Of a stretch of 64,000 nt of DNA, positions 27,278 to 35,542 are shown piece after piece. Each line of letters opens with the position of its first letter. Position 1 is the first letter of the stretch. The translations under genes and the position numbers were made by a program. Under the pieces are notes generated by a model, which was not told the DNA's origin, did not search any database, and saw only the letters and a list, made by a program, of their open reading frames with translations. This stretch comes from an uncultured Dehalococcoidia bacterium (GTDB taxonomy: Bacteria > Chloroflexota > Dehalococcoidia > Lucifugimonadales > Lucifugimonadaceae): positions 2,132,277-2,196,276 of the forward strand of contig OX638325.1 of the NCBI GenBank assembly GCA_951812795.1, in the 5' to 3' direction.

Positions 27278-28378
27278 TTATGCCTTTTGCGTCTCCGGCA
27301 TGGTGATCCCGCGGACTTGGGCGTCAATCTCGTCGCGCATGTCGGCGTGTTCCTTGAGGAAGACGCGGGAGGCTTCGCGGCCTTGTCCAAGGCGGGTTTC
27401 ACCGTAGGAATAGAACGCGCCACGTTTTTGGAGGATGCCGTGCTCGACGCCGAGTTCTAGCAGGTCGCCCTCGGTGCTGATGCCTTCATTGAAGATGATG
27501 TCGATCTCGGCCTGCCGGAAAGGCGGCGCAACTTTGTTTTTGACCACGCGGACCCGGACGCGGTTTCCGGTGATGTCTTTCCCAGACTTGAGAGATTCTT
27601 TGCGGCGCATGTCGAGGCGGACGCTGGAATAAAACTTCAGAGCGCGACCGCCAGGGGTGACTTCGGGGCTACCGTATACAACGCCAACTTTTTCGCGAAG
27701 CTGGTTGATGAAGACGCAAACGGTCTTGGTCTGGTTAACGATGCCAGTGAGTTTCCTAAGCGCTTGCGACATCAATCGTGCCTGCGCGCCGACTTGGAAG
27801 TCTCCCATGTTGCCTTGTATCTCGGAATTGGGAACCAATGCTGCGACGCTATCCAAGACAATCATGTCGAGGGCACTGGAGCGGACCAGATGTTCGATGA
27901 TTTCGAGAGCTTGTTCTGCGGAGTCGGGTTGGGAAATTAGAAGCGAATCGATGTCGACGCCGATGGCTTTGGCGTAGATGGGGTCCATCGCGTGTTCCAC
28001 GTCCACATATGCGCACACGCCGCCAGCTTTCTGGGCTTGGGCGACGGCAGACATCGCGAGAGTGGATTTTCCGGCGGATTCAGCGCCGTAGATTTCGATG
28101 ATGCGACCGCGTGGCAATCCGCCGATGCCGAGGGCGATATCGAGTGAAAGGGAGCCGGTAGGGATCGCGTCTACATTACGGAAGCTATCGTTTTCGCTCA
28201 TCAGCATGACGGCGCCGCGACCGTAGTTCCGTTCGATCTGAGCGATCGCTTCTTCAAGTGCTTTTTCCCGTTTACTGGCTTTCTTCGTGGTCGGCATTTT
28301 GGGCTCGTTTTCGGTCGGTTCGGATGTGAGGCTCTCGATGATCTCTTTTTCGAGAGTGGCGGTTGCTTTGGTAGCCAT
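27278..28378 (-). CDS. recA: Recombinase RecA
   Basis: DNA strand-exchange ATPase and SOS coprotease. The core fold is complete ([36 protein letters not shown]-type Walker [15 protein letters not shown] and NQLREKVGV). The Walker A loop reads GAESAGKST (residues 98-106) where most bacteria have GPESSGKTT, and the following region differs by Val/Met for Ala/Leu. The L1-region [14 protein letters not shown] is also longer or altered compared with EIGDSHVGLQ. An N-terminal extension of about 30 residues precedes the domain. ATG at 28378 follows AAGGA by eight bases. Confidence 0.97.
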   Translation of the reverse strand: MATKATATLEKEIIESLTSEPTENEPKMPTTKKASKREKALEEAIAQIERNYGRGAVMLMSENDSFRNVDAIPTGSLSLDIALGIGGLPRGRIIEIYGAESAGKSTLAMSAVAQAQKAGGVCAYVDVEHAMDPIYAKAIGVDIDSLLISQPDSAEQALEIIEHLVRSSALDMIVLDSVAALVPNSEIQGNMGDFQVGAQARLMSQALRKLTGIVNQTKTVCVFINQLREKVGVVYGSPEVTPGGRALKFYSSVRLDMRRKESLKSGKDITGNRVRVRVVKNKVAPPFRQAEIDIIFNEGISTEGDLLELGVEHGILQKRGAFYSYGETRLGQGREASRVFLKEHADMRDEIDAQVRGITMPETQKA

Positions 28379-28448
28379 TCAGATATTCCTTAATGTTATG
28401 CGTTTGATACCGCGTTGGTTGCGGTTCCATCTTGTGGCACAAGTGTAA

Positions 28449-28461
28449 CACCGAAACGGTG
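28449..28461. promoter_or_regulatory. Palindrome in the recA promoter region
   Basis: CACCG-AAA-CGGTG is a perfect 5-bp inverted repeat, 71-83 bases before the recA start. On the minus strand it lies between a TTGCAA and a TACACT that resemble -35 and -10 elements (15-base spacer). The position suits an SOS-type operator, but it is not a known LexA box. Confidence 0.4.
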
Positions 28462-28625
28462 CTTGCAACGCATGTGGCGAGAAATATCCGCGGATTTCTG
28501 CCGAGGGTTCTGAACAGGGGGAGCTGTGTGGTTTTTCTGGGTTATCGCGACCGGGTGCTGTGCACAACCTCACTTACGACGGATTCAAGGTCAGATCACG
28601 TGCGCCTCCCCCCGTTGCCAGACCC

Positions 28626-28653
28626 CTCTGGATTCCGACTTTCGCCGGAATGA
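28626..28653. repeat. Short palindromic intergenic repeat (GGATTCCG...CGGAATGAC type)
   Basis: ATTCCG (28632-28637) and CGGAAT (28646-28651) flank an eight-base loop within CTGGATTCCGACTTTCGCCGGAATGAC-like sequence. Sequences of this form recur as dispersed intergenic palindromes in many bacterial genomes. I see only one copy here, so the repeat status rests on resemblance. Confidence 0.45.
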
Positions 28654-28681
28654 CGGTGGTTGCGCGCAGCACCCGCGTCCA

Positions 28682-28703
28682 TTGGAACGGCACGAGGTTC
28701 CAA
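28682..28703 (-). terminator. Hairpin downstream of the TPP enzyme gene
   Basis: TTGGAAC (28682-28688) and GTTCCAA (28697-28703) pair perfectly around an eight-base loop, about 65 bases past the stop of the TPP enzyme gene on the minus strand. There is no T-run, so termination is uncertain. Confidence 0.3.
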
Positions 28704-28767
28704 GGAGCGGAAACCCTACAGATAGAGGATGCCGCTCCCAGGCGAATATCCCGATTGAATACGACGA

Positions 28768-30411
28768 TCAGTCGTAAATGCTGAAGTTCAGCTCTTGCTG
28801 GGTGTGGACGTCGATGAGGGCTGATCGTCCATTCTCGAAGTTTTCACGGTGGGCTTCGCGGATTGCATTGCCGATCTCGGTTGGCTCGGAGACGGTGATG
28901 CCACGCGCGCCCATGCCTTCGGCGATCATCGCGTAGTCGCCGGTCATGTTTCCAGCGTTGTATTTCTCCATCGCGACTGGCAGTGACTTGTTGTACCCAC
29001 CCATCGTGCCGTTGTTGAGGACGATCGTCGTGATCGGGTTTCCCGAACGAACTGAGGTTTCGATGTCGAGGCCAGACATTCCGAACGCCGCGTCGCCCAT
29101 GAAGTTGACGCAGAAGCGATCGGGCATGGCCATCTTTGCGCCGATCATTAAGCCGATGCCGTATCCAAGGTGAGTACTCTTGCCCCAACCTATGTAGGTG
29201 TGCGGGCGAGTTGCCGTGTAGAAGGGCATCATCTGATCGCGCGGGTGACCAGCGTCATGGGTCATCACGGTGTTTTCGTGGTCTACCGCGTCGCCGATCT
29301 CTTTTAGGAGGCGGTAGGGGTTGATCGGGACCATGTCCGAGTTGAGCAGGCCTTGCCAGTCGTCATCCCACTCGGCGCGGACTTGAGCGATCGATTCCTG
29401 GACGGAGGTATCGCCGCCACGACCGTCTTCACCGATTCGCCCCTTGATTTCGTCGATCAGGAGTCGGAGCGTCTCACCGGCGTCGCCGACCAGTCCAAGG
29501 TCGGTGGCGTATTCCTTTGAGATGTCAGCCGGGTTGTTCGTGCAATGGATCAGGAACTTGCCCGCCGGAAGGTCGATGCCGTAGTTTGTGACTGTAAGGC
29601 TGGCGCCAACGGCGAAGAGTACATCGGACTCCTTGAGCCAAGTCCAGACAGGTTTGGGCGCGGTGCGGTTGGCCGCTCCGAGCGCGAGCGGGTGGCGCTC
29701 GTCAATGGCGCTCTTGCCCGGCATCGTGGTCATGACGGGGATCTGAGTAAGTTCGGCGAGTTCTCGCAACTCTTCCGTGGCACCAGCATACAGAACGCCT
29801 TGACCGGCCCAGATCGCGGGCATCCGAGCGTTGAGTAGCTTATCGGCAGCGTCCTTTATGTCGCTGGCCGACGGTGCGAATTTGTGGGTCGAGGTCGGCT
29901 GGTAGTCTTCGACTCCGGATACTTCACCACCCATGGCTTCACGTTGCATCTCGAGCATCACGGGACCGGGGCGGCCGTTCTTGAGCGCTTCTAAGGAGCG
30001 GCGCATTAGCGCAGGGATGACGTCAGCAGAAGTGACCGATGCTGCGAACTTGGTAATGTGTTGGTAGTTGCGAGGGCCGCTGAAGTTTGGAGCAACTTCG
30101 GTTTTGTAGTTTCCGGGGCCATCGGGCAGGAACAATACGGGAACACTGTCTGCCCAAGCTTGCGCGAAACCACCGAACGCATTCTCTACGCCGGGTCCTC
30201 CCTGGCAAGCGAAGACGCCGAATTTTCCTTTAGATGCCATCAGGCGGGAGTAGCCATCGGCAGCCATTATCCCTCCGCGCTCTTGTCGGAAAACGATAGG
30301 ACGGATGCCCTCGTTAGCAACGGCTTCGATTATCGGGTTGGAAGGGAAACAAGCGAGCCATTCGAACCCTTCTTTCTTGAGTATTTTTGCAACAGCTTCG
30401 TAGCCGTTCAT
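28768..30411 (-). CDS. Thiamine pyrophosphate-dependent enzyme, acetolactate-synthase-like
   Basis: 547-residue three-domain TPP enzyme. The N-terminal Pyr domain has the catalytic Glu in VFRQERGGIMAADGYSR; the central domain follows; the C-terminal PP domain has the Mg/TPP motif MGDAAFGMSGLDIETSVR ending in VLNNG. It belongs to the broad acetolactate synthase / benzoylformate decarboxylase group. No small regulatory subunit or ilv gene is nearby, so it is probably not the biosynthetic acetolactate synthase. Substrate is unknown. The ATG at 30411 has AGGAAGGGA before it. It is divergent from ftsZ copy 1. Confidence 0.82.
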   Translation of the reverse strand: MNGYEAVAKILKKEGFEWLACFPSNPIIEAVANEGIRPIVFRQERGGIMAADGYSRLMASKGKFGVFACQGGPGVENAFGGFAQAWADSVPVLFLPDGPGNYKTEVAPNFSGPRNYQHITKFAASVTSADVIPALMRRSLEALKNGRPGPVMLEMQREAMGGEVSGVEDYQPTSTHKFAPSASDIKDAADKLLNARMPAIWAGQGVLYAGATEELRELAELTQIPVMTTMPGKSAIDERHPLALGAANRTAPKPVWTWLKESDVLFAVGASLTVTNYGIDLPAGKFLIHCTNNPADISKEYATDLGLVGDAGETLRLLIDEIKGRIGEDGRGGDTSVQESIAQVRAEWDDDWQGLLNSDMVPINPYRLLKEIGDAVDHENTVMTHDAGHPRDQMMPFYTATRPHTYIGWGKSTHLGYGIGLMIGAKMAMPDRFCVNFMGDAAFGMSGLDIETSVRSGNPITTIVLNNGTMGGYNKSLPVAMEKYNAGNMTGDYAMIAEGMGARGITVSEPTEIGNAIREAHRENFENGRSALIDVHTQQELNFSIYD

Positions 30412-30798
30412 TGGTCAACGTCCCTTCCTACGGACAATGTGTTGTAGAGGACCCCCCGCCAACGCGCGTTCGTTCCCCAATCAGTCAATTTTAAGCGGGA
30501 ATCACCAACCACGGGTGATTGACACTTTTTGCAGGCGATAGAATCGATTCGTGTTTGCCGACGGTTCTGACCGTTGATGTTGAGACAAGTAGTTCCGCCG
30601 AAAAAACCATCGAACGAAGTAACTGCGTGTTGTTGTATTGCATCGAGCCGTTCGGATTGCTTAGCGTAATAATCACTCAGGGACGCTACGCGCGTTGCGG
30701 TGTCGAATCGAGCGGTTTTAGTCGCTCAACAAGGTTCGATATCACGTGGCGGTTACTGGCACACCCATGGTTTCTTTGAGATCGTGAAGGACGAAAAT
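30412..30798. other. Divergent intergenic region upstream of ftsZ copy 1
   Basis: 387 bases with no convincing gene; an open frame that runs into ftsZ from 30700 lacks family similarity before the ATG at 30799. AATCACC (30500-30506) and GGTGATT (30514-30520) form a dyad that overlaps a TTGACA (30519-30524); a TAGAAT follows at only 14 bases. The region must hold the promoters of both ftsZ and the TPP enzyme gene. Confidence 0.55.
30500..30520. promoter_or_regulatory. Inverted repeat overlapping a TTGACA element upstream of ftsZ
   Basis: AATCACC and GGTGATT form a 7-bp dyad with a seven-base centre; outer GTCAAT (30484-30489) and ATTGAC (30518-30523) extend the symmetry. The right arm overlaps a consensus -35. 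It may be an operator for ftsZ copy 1, about 280 bases upstream of its start. Confidence 0.3.
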
Positions 30799-31920
30799 AT
30801 GTTGCGTGAGATACACGACGAATTCGAGTACAGGCCTCAGGGCAGACAGCCCATCGGCATCGGAAAGGTCAACATCAAGGTTGTTGGCGTCGGTGGCGGC
30901 GGCTCTAACGCCGTTAACCGTATGTATAGCGATCCGATCGATACGGTCGACTACATCGTCATGAACACCGACGCCCAAGCGTTGGAGTTGGCGACTGTGC
31001 CTACCGGTCTGCGCGTTGGCGACACGACCGCTCGTGGCATGGGTGTTGGAGGCGATCCATCGCAGGGTCGCATCTGCCACGAAGAGAACCGGGAGGAGAT
31101 CGCGGAAGTCTTGGATGGCGCAGATCTGGTTTTCGTTACCGCTGGCATGGGTGGAGGAACTGGCACGGGCGGCGCACCGGTTGTAGCTCAGATCGCAAAG
31201 CAGCTGGGCGCCCTTACTATTGGCGTCTGCACCATGCCTTTCGGGTTCGAAGGAACACACCGAACGGCGAAGGCCGAAGAAGGCGTCGCCGAGCTGCAGA
31301 ATTATGTCGACACGCTGATTCGTATTCCGAACGACCGATTGCTCGATGCCGCGGCACCAGACACGACTACGCAGGAAGCTTGGCGGATGGCCGACAAGGT
31401 CTTGAAGGATGGCGTAGAGGGCATCGCACGAGTAATCATCGAACCGGGCGAGGTCAACTTGGACTTCGCGGATGTGCGCGCAGTAATGACGAACGCGGGT
31501 CCCGCGTGGATGGGGGTCGGTCAGGCTTCAGACTCGGAACCCGGAGGCGCACTCGATGCGGTTCAACAGGCGCTCGAGAGTCCGTTGCTGGATGTCGATA
31601 TCACTGGTGCCCAACGTGCGCTGGTGAACATCACCGGTGGACCGTCGATGCGGATGTACAGCGTGCAAGAGATTTCTAGCATTGTCCAGAGCAAGATGAC
31701 ATCGCAGTCCAACATCATCTTGGGCACCGCACGGCAGCCGAACATGGGTCCCAACATTCGAGTGATTGTTATCGCGACTGGATTCCCGACCGACGAAGAG
31801 CAGCGGGTGATGGACACCAAGATGATTGAGAAGGCTATCGAGGATCCCGATTCGATGAAGATACCGCCGTTCCTACGCAACCACATGATGCAGTTGGAAA
31901 AACGCGGCAGGAAGTTCTAA
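30799..31920 (+). CDS. ftsZ: Cell division GTPase FtsZ, copy 1 (with C-terminal anchor peptide)
   Basis: Tubulin-like GTPase that forms the division ring. The GTP site has VVGVGGGGSNAVNRM and GMGGGTGTGGAPV; the T7 catalytic loop NLDFAD (residues 220-225) is intact. The C-terminus is short but carries IPPFLR (residues 355-360), which matches the conserved peptide by which FtsZ binds FtsA, SepF or ZipA, with almost no linker before it. The ATG at 30799 has GAAGGA upstream; the open frame starts earlier but without homology. It is alone, far from ftsA, which lies next to the second ftsZ at 41.9 kb. Confidence 0.95.
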   Translation: MLREIHDEFEYRPQGRQPIGIGKVNIKVVGVGGGGSNAVNRMYSDPIDTVDYIVMNTDAQALELATVPTGLRVGDTTARGMGVGGDPSQGRICHEENREEIAEVLDGADLVFVTAGMGGGTGTGGAPVVAQIAKQLGALTIGVCTMPFGFEGTHRTAKAEEGVAELQNYVDTLIRIPNDRLLDAAAPDTTTQEAWRMADKVLKDGVEGIARVIIEPGEVNLDFADVRAVMTNAGPAWMGVGQASDSEPGGALDAVQQALESPLLDVDITGAQRALVNITGGPSMRMYSVQEISSIVQSKMTSQSNIILGTARQPNMGPNIRVIVIATGFPTDEEQRVMDTKMIEKAIEDPDSMKIPPFLRNHMMQLEKRGRKF

Positions 31921-31989
31921 AGGTTTTCCCGCCGAGGAGGACTTCGACCCCGGTCGTTGTTCACCAACGCCGCAAAACCGAAATGCACG

Positions 31990-32024
31990 CAACCGCGTCG
32001 TCTGAAGTTCAGGCGACGCGGTTG
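31990..32024. terminator. Bidirectional terminator between ftsZ copy 1 and the enolase gene
   Basis: CAACCGCGTCG (31990-32000) pairs exactly with CGACGCGGTTG (32014-32024), and the centre adds CTGAA/TTCAG (32002-32006 / 32008-32012) after a single T-G mismatch, giving a 16-bp stem with a one-base tip. Convergent genes end on either side; the enolase stop codon lies within the hairpin. The + side is followed by TTGTTGTCTAT, which is only moderately T-rich. Confidence 0.65.
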
Positions 32025-33166
32025 TTGTCTATGTAGTCCCAATTAAAGTCCATTCCCAATCCGTGTCCCTGAGGCAAGAGCACGTTGCCTTCCTCGTCCA
32101 TCGGATCGCACGGAGAATTTAGATATGGTGGTGTCGATTCATAGTCGAACTCTGGTCTTAGCAAACCGCGTTCGTAAAAGAGGCATGTCTCTTCCGTGGT
32201 AGCTCCCAAGATCGCCGAATTGCCAAACCATCCGCCGTGCATCTCGCACGGGACACCGAACGCTTCGTATACGTCCACTGCCTTCTTGCATGCGGTGATG
32301 CCACCGAAATTGACATCGATCCTTCCGATGTCTGAAGCGCCTTGCAAAACCCACTCTGCCCGAGAGTAGTGCATCCACGTCGAATGTTCCGGGGCACAGA
32401 CGGCGATGTCTAGCTCATTGCAAAGACGGCGGTAGGGCTCGACGCGAAACTCATGCATTGGGTGTTCGAGGAAATAGTAGCCGAGACGTTCGAGCTCGCG
32501 TCCGACGTAAATCGATTCGTCAAGGGTGTAGATGCCCCATGGATCGAGCATGAGTGTCATGTTGTCCCCTACGGCATCATGAACCGCCTCGCAGACTTCG
32601 ATGTCTTGTTTCGGGAACGCTGGACGCCGAGGCGCGGGTTGATTGGTGATCGGGTTCCAATAGATGTAAGCGTGGACCTTGAACGCGGTGTAACCCTGGG
32701 CTTTGCATTCAAGCGCGAATTTGGCGTAGTCTTCCGGCGTGCCCATGTTTGGGAAGGTGCTGGCGTAGGCACGAACTTTTTCGCGGACTTTTCCCATGAG
32801 CTGCGAAGCCGACATGCCGGCGTATCTGCCGGCCAGGTCCCAAAGCGCGCAGTCAAGATTGCCGATGAGTGATTCGTGGAAATTGTGGTTGTCGCGCATC
32901 AGGTTCCAAACGTGTTCACGACTTAAGGGATCTTCACCAACGAGAAGGTTTTTCACCATGGCCTCGACTTCCGACGGGAACGTACCTTGGAAATATCCAC
33001 CCATGCCGCCGGTGTTGTAACCGCTGACACCTTCGTCGGTCGATATCTTGGTGATGGCGTGGGTAGACGGTTGAGGGTCGTCGCGCCACTGTCCGTAACC
33101 CCACTTGGTGCCAACGGTATTGCTTTGGCTCTTAAAGGTGATGACTTCGATGTCGGTGATGCGCAT
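32009..33166 (-). CDS. Mandelate racemase / muconate lactonizing enzyme family (enolase superfamily) protein
   Basis: About 385 residues with an N-terminal capping domain (MRITDIEVITF) and a TIM barrel. Metal ligands appear as Asp in MLDPWG, Glu in FLEHPM and Glu in APEHST. The second-strand motif reads FKVHAY (K-x-H rather than the common K-x-K), and a C-terminal-side His lies in EMHGGWFG. These suggest a sugar-acid dehydratase or racemase, substrate unknown. Start is set at ATG 33166; an upstream frame to 33199 lacks similarity. SAR202 genomes are known for many enolase-superfamily paralogues, which fits. It is last in a minus-strand run with the Eis-like genes. Confidence 0.85.
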   Translation of the reverse strand: MRITDIEVITFKSQSNTVGTKWGYGQWRDDPQPSTHAITKISTDEGVSGYNTGGMGGYFQGTFPSEVEAMVKNLLVGEDPLSREHVWNLMRDNHNFHESLIGNLDCALWDLAGRYAGMSASQLMGKVREKVRAYASTFPNMGTPEDYAKFALECKAQGYTAFKVHAYIYWNPITNQPAPRRPAFPKQDIEVCEAVHDAVGDNMTLMLDPWGIYTLDESIYVGRELERLGYYFLEHPMHEFRVEPYRRLCNELDIAVCAPEHSTWMHYSRAEWVLQGASDIGRIDVNFGGITACKKAVDVYEAFGVPCEMHGGWFGNSAILGATTEETCLFYERGLLRPEFDYESTPPYLNSPCDPMDEEGNVLLPQGHGLGMDFNWDYIDNNRVA

Positions 33167-33237
33167 TGTGGAACTCGGCTCGGGGCGAAATCGATACAAG
33201 TGATCGGTGGCACCTACTTTATCTGGAACCGTACCAA

Positions 33238-33750
33238 CTAGGGTTCTTGGTTTCGGAGCACGCGCGCCAGGCCGCCAACGATGAGCGGCGAGTTACCCAT
33301 AAGCACCGCGCCGAAATAGGCACCGGCGACACTGTTTGCATTCGTAACGAAATCAGCGGCGAATGTGGCGTCTTTGAAAAGGACGAATCCGACGTACGCG
33401 CCCACAACGCCTAACACCAAAGACAGAGCGATCTCGAAAGGCTTTACCTGGTTTACCGATGTGCCATATCGCTTTACGATCACGAAGCCCAAAGTGGCAC
33501 CGATGGCTTGCATCACGACCGCGTTGAGCATCAAAAACGTGGTGCTGCCCGTCAACACCCAGGTGGTCACCATCACCGAGCTAAGAATGTAAAGGCCGAA
33601 TCCACCAACGGATGAGAGGAAAAATGCGGCCGCGAGCTGAACGATGTAAGCGCCGATTTTGTAGTTGCCACGCCAGATCAGGTACGCGAGGAACGCGGCG
33701 AACGCGATCAGCAAAGCCAAGGGTATGTATTCAGAAAAGTGTGTCTGCAT
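33238..33750 (-). CDS. Small integral membrane protein of unknown function
   Basis: 170 residues with about four to five hydrophobic segments (for example YIPLALLIAFAAFLAYLIW, IGAYIVQLAAAFFLSSVGG, TTFLMLNAVVMQAIGATLG and IALSLVLGVVGAYVGFVLF). I do not recognise a family. ATG at 33750. It lies between a small unknown and the enolase gene on the same strand with short gaps (30 and 71 bases), so co-transcription is likely. A transport role could be imagined from the context, but nothing in the sequence shows it. Confidence 0.65.
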   Translation of the reverse strand: MQTHFSEYIPLALLIAFAAFLAYLIWRGNYKIGAYIVQLAAAFFLSSVGGFGLYILSSVMVTTWVLTGSTTFLMLNAVVMQAIGATLGFVIVKRYGTSVNQVKPFEIALSLVLGVVGAYVGFVLFKDATFAADFVTNANSVAGAYFGAVLMGNSPLIVGGLARVLRNQEP

Positions 33751-33780
33751 ATATTCGGATCAGTAATCCGCCGTTCTTTT

Positions 33781-34245
33781 TCAACGCGGCAAAGCGTCGA
33801 GGATAGCATTCGCCTGCGCCGTCGGTCCGTTGAGCCTAGGATCGGCGACTACCGTGAAGGCTTCGGCCAAACGCTCGGACAGTGCGTCGGTCGCAGGAAC
33901 CGCTGCAAAGCGGTACTGAGGTAACAATCTGTTTATGCGATCTGCCAAAGGGCCCTTGCGCGACCTTTCAAGCGCTGTCCTCGGCGATGCACCAAGTTCA
34001 ACGATGGCGACCTTGGCCCGAAAGTCGCAGCTTGGGCCGCCGTTGAGGTAATCGCTGATGGTTTTGCCGATGTCCTTCGTGGCTTCGATATAGACCGGTT
34101 CATCATCATGTATCACGGCGATGACGCCTGTTTTTCGTCCCAGCATCCATGCGCTATCTTCGGTCATCGGCAGCGTGTCACCTTCAAGCAACCTCTTGAA
34201 GAGTGGTTCCCACTTGCCGAGATGGGCTGGTGTGAAGACGGACAT
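33781..34245 (-). CDS. Small uncharacterised protein, possibly GIY-YIG-like
   Basis: About 154 residues. The core (TGVIAVIHDDEPVYIEATKD, then FRAKVAIVELG and a RKGPLADRINRL helix) is reminiscent of the GIY-YIG fold, with TGVIAVI for the first strand and PVYIEATKD for the second, but the GIY and YIG tyrosines are not properly conserved. It may therefore be an inactive relative or an unrelated protein. I set the start at ATG 34245, 13 bases after the Eis-like gene's stop; an in-frame ATG at 34290 would overlap that gene. It probably belongs to the same transcript. Confidence 0.6.
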   Translation of the reverse strand: MSVFTPAHLGKWEPLFKRLLEGDTLPMTEDSAWMLGRKTGVIAVIHDDEPVYIEATKDIGKTISDYLNGGPSCDFRAKVAIVELGASPRTALERSRKGPLADRINRLLPQYRFAAVPATDALSERLAEAFTVVADPRLNGPTAQANAILDALPR

Positions 34246-34258
34246 TTTGCATCTGGGG

Positions 34259-35542
34259 CTAGAATTCTGGTACGAAGTTGTGAACTCCACTTATGGGGAA
34301 CATGGTATCAATCTGTGCGATCGAACCGGATTTGTGTTCGGTGACGCGTCCTGCGCGTTGCAGATCGGCAAGATAATGGGCACCCATGTAGATGGCACCA
34401 AGGGACGCGGCGGGAAGCGTCACGTCCGGAGTCCGGTCGGTCACCTCGCATGTCGCCCTGCCGTTTGGGTCGGCACGTAGCAAATAAGTTCCTTGTGTCC
34501 AAGGGCAGAAGTCATCCGCGATTTTGATGACCACCTCGCCAGCGGCTGAGTACGTGCGCCCGGTCAAAGCCTTGATCGGATCGAGAATTCGAATCCAGAG
34601 CGAGTCGTAGGGTTCGAATGAAAGTTTGCGCGGGTCGGCGAGAAGCCACAGCAAATTCGACTTCTTCGGGTGGTGATGCACTACCTCACCTGCCAAGTCG
34701 ATGTCGAGCAAGAACCGCCACAATGCGGCCTCTGCCGCGGTGGTGGAGGCGATCAGTTCGATTACCCGTACCGTGTTGTAAGAGTGTTTCGCATCCATCT
34801 TGTGCTCGATTCGGTACGCAGCATATCCGAGAGGTTTATTGCCTTCGTGGTACACAACGCAGAACGCCCGGCGATTACCAAATCCGGGGATCCGACGGCG
34901 GTCGTAAATCCAATCCCAATCCGCTTTAGATCGAAGCATCATTCCGATGGTTTTTTCGGCGGTTCTGTTCCACACGACGGGCGCGACTTTCTCCATAATC
35001 GCTATATCGGCAAATCGAATCTCGCCCTCATGCTTTGGCATGGCGCGGAATCCTGCGTCTCGTGCGTCGATCTTGGCGAAGACGGTCTCGCCCGATATTC
35101 CGAATCCGAAGCGACCATAAATGTTGCTCTCGCTTGCCCAGAGCCCGGCGATCGGGTAGCCAGCGTCGCGTCCCTCGATTAGGAGCCTCCGCATCATTTC
35201 TCGTAGGATGCCGCGGCGCGTATGCGTCGGTAGGACCGTGACGTCGGTGACGCCAAAGAAATCAGATTTTCCGCCTGGAACGGTTAATTCATACGGTTCC
35301 CACAACGTCGTGCCGACGATTTCGTCGCCATCGAACGCGCAGACCGTTCGATGCATCGGATCGTCGACCTTCCGATATTCCAACTCTCCTTCTTGTGGCA
35401 AGAAATGCCCACTGAATCCGCGCATCTCGGCGACCGAAAACTGCAAACGTTCGTTTTCACGTGCCGGTCGAAACTCGATGCCAGTAAGTCTGTCGGTATG
35501 AGGGTTCAAGGTTCTGGATTCTCTACTGTGCGATCTAAGCAT
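34259..35542 (-). CDS. Eis-like GNAT N-acetyltransferase (second of tandem pair)
   Basis: 427 residues with the three-part layout of Eis: an N-terminal GNAT domain (acetyl-CoA loop TVLPTHTRRGILREMMRRL), a second GNAT-like domain and a C-terminal SCP2-like sterol-carrier fold. NIYGRFGFG carries the Tyr that acts as the general acid in Eis. The protein ends in Phe, as Eis does, where the terminal carboxylate serves as base. Eis acetylates lysines and aminoglycosides; the substrate here is not known. Its ATG overlaps the stop of the upstream paralogue by one base (TAATG), so translation is coupled. Confidence 0.85.
   Translation of the reverse strand: MLRSHSRESRTLNPHTDRLTGIEFRPARENERLQFSVAEMRGFSGHFLPQEGELEYRKVDDPMHRTVCAFDGDEIVGTTLWEPYELTVPGGKSDFFGVTDVTVLPTHTRRGILREMMRRLLIEGRDAGYPIAGLWASESNIYGRFGFGISGETVFAKIDARDAGFRAMPKHEGEIRFADIAIMEKVAPVVWNRTAEKTIGMMLRSKADWDWIYDRRRIPGFGNRRAFCVVYHEGNKPLGYAAYRIEHKMDAKHSYNTVRVIELIASTTAAEAALWRFLLDIDLAGEVVHHHPKKSNLLWLLADPRKLSFEPYDSLWIRILDPIKALTGRTYSAAGEVVIKIADDFCPWTQGTYLLRADPNGRATCEVTDRTPDVTLPAASLGAIYMGAHYLADLQRAGRVTEHKSGSIAQIDTMFPISGVHNFVPEF

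Larger units (their letters stand above)
28379..28767. other. Intergenic region between the TPP enzyme gene and recA
   Basis: 389 bases without a credible gene. It holds the recA ribosome site (AAGGA), a palindrome in the likely promoter (28449-28461), a dispersed-repeat-like element (28626-28653) and a 7-bp hairpin (28682-28703) downstream of the TPP enzyme gene. No tRNA or structured RNA is recognised. Confidence 0.6.

Noticed and set aside
30700-30798. N-terminal extension of ftsZ copy 1 from an upstream start
   Set aside because: The added residues have no FtsZ similarity, and the ATG at 30799 has a good ribosome site (GAAGGA).
32580-33241. Plus-strand open frames opposite the enolase gene
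   Set aside because: They mirror the coding periodicity of a clear enolase-superfamily gene and have no motifs.
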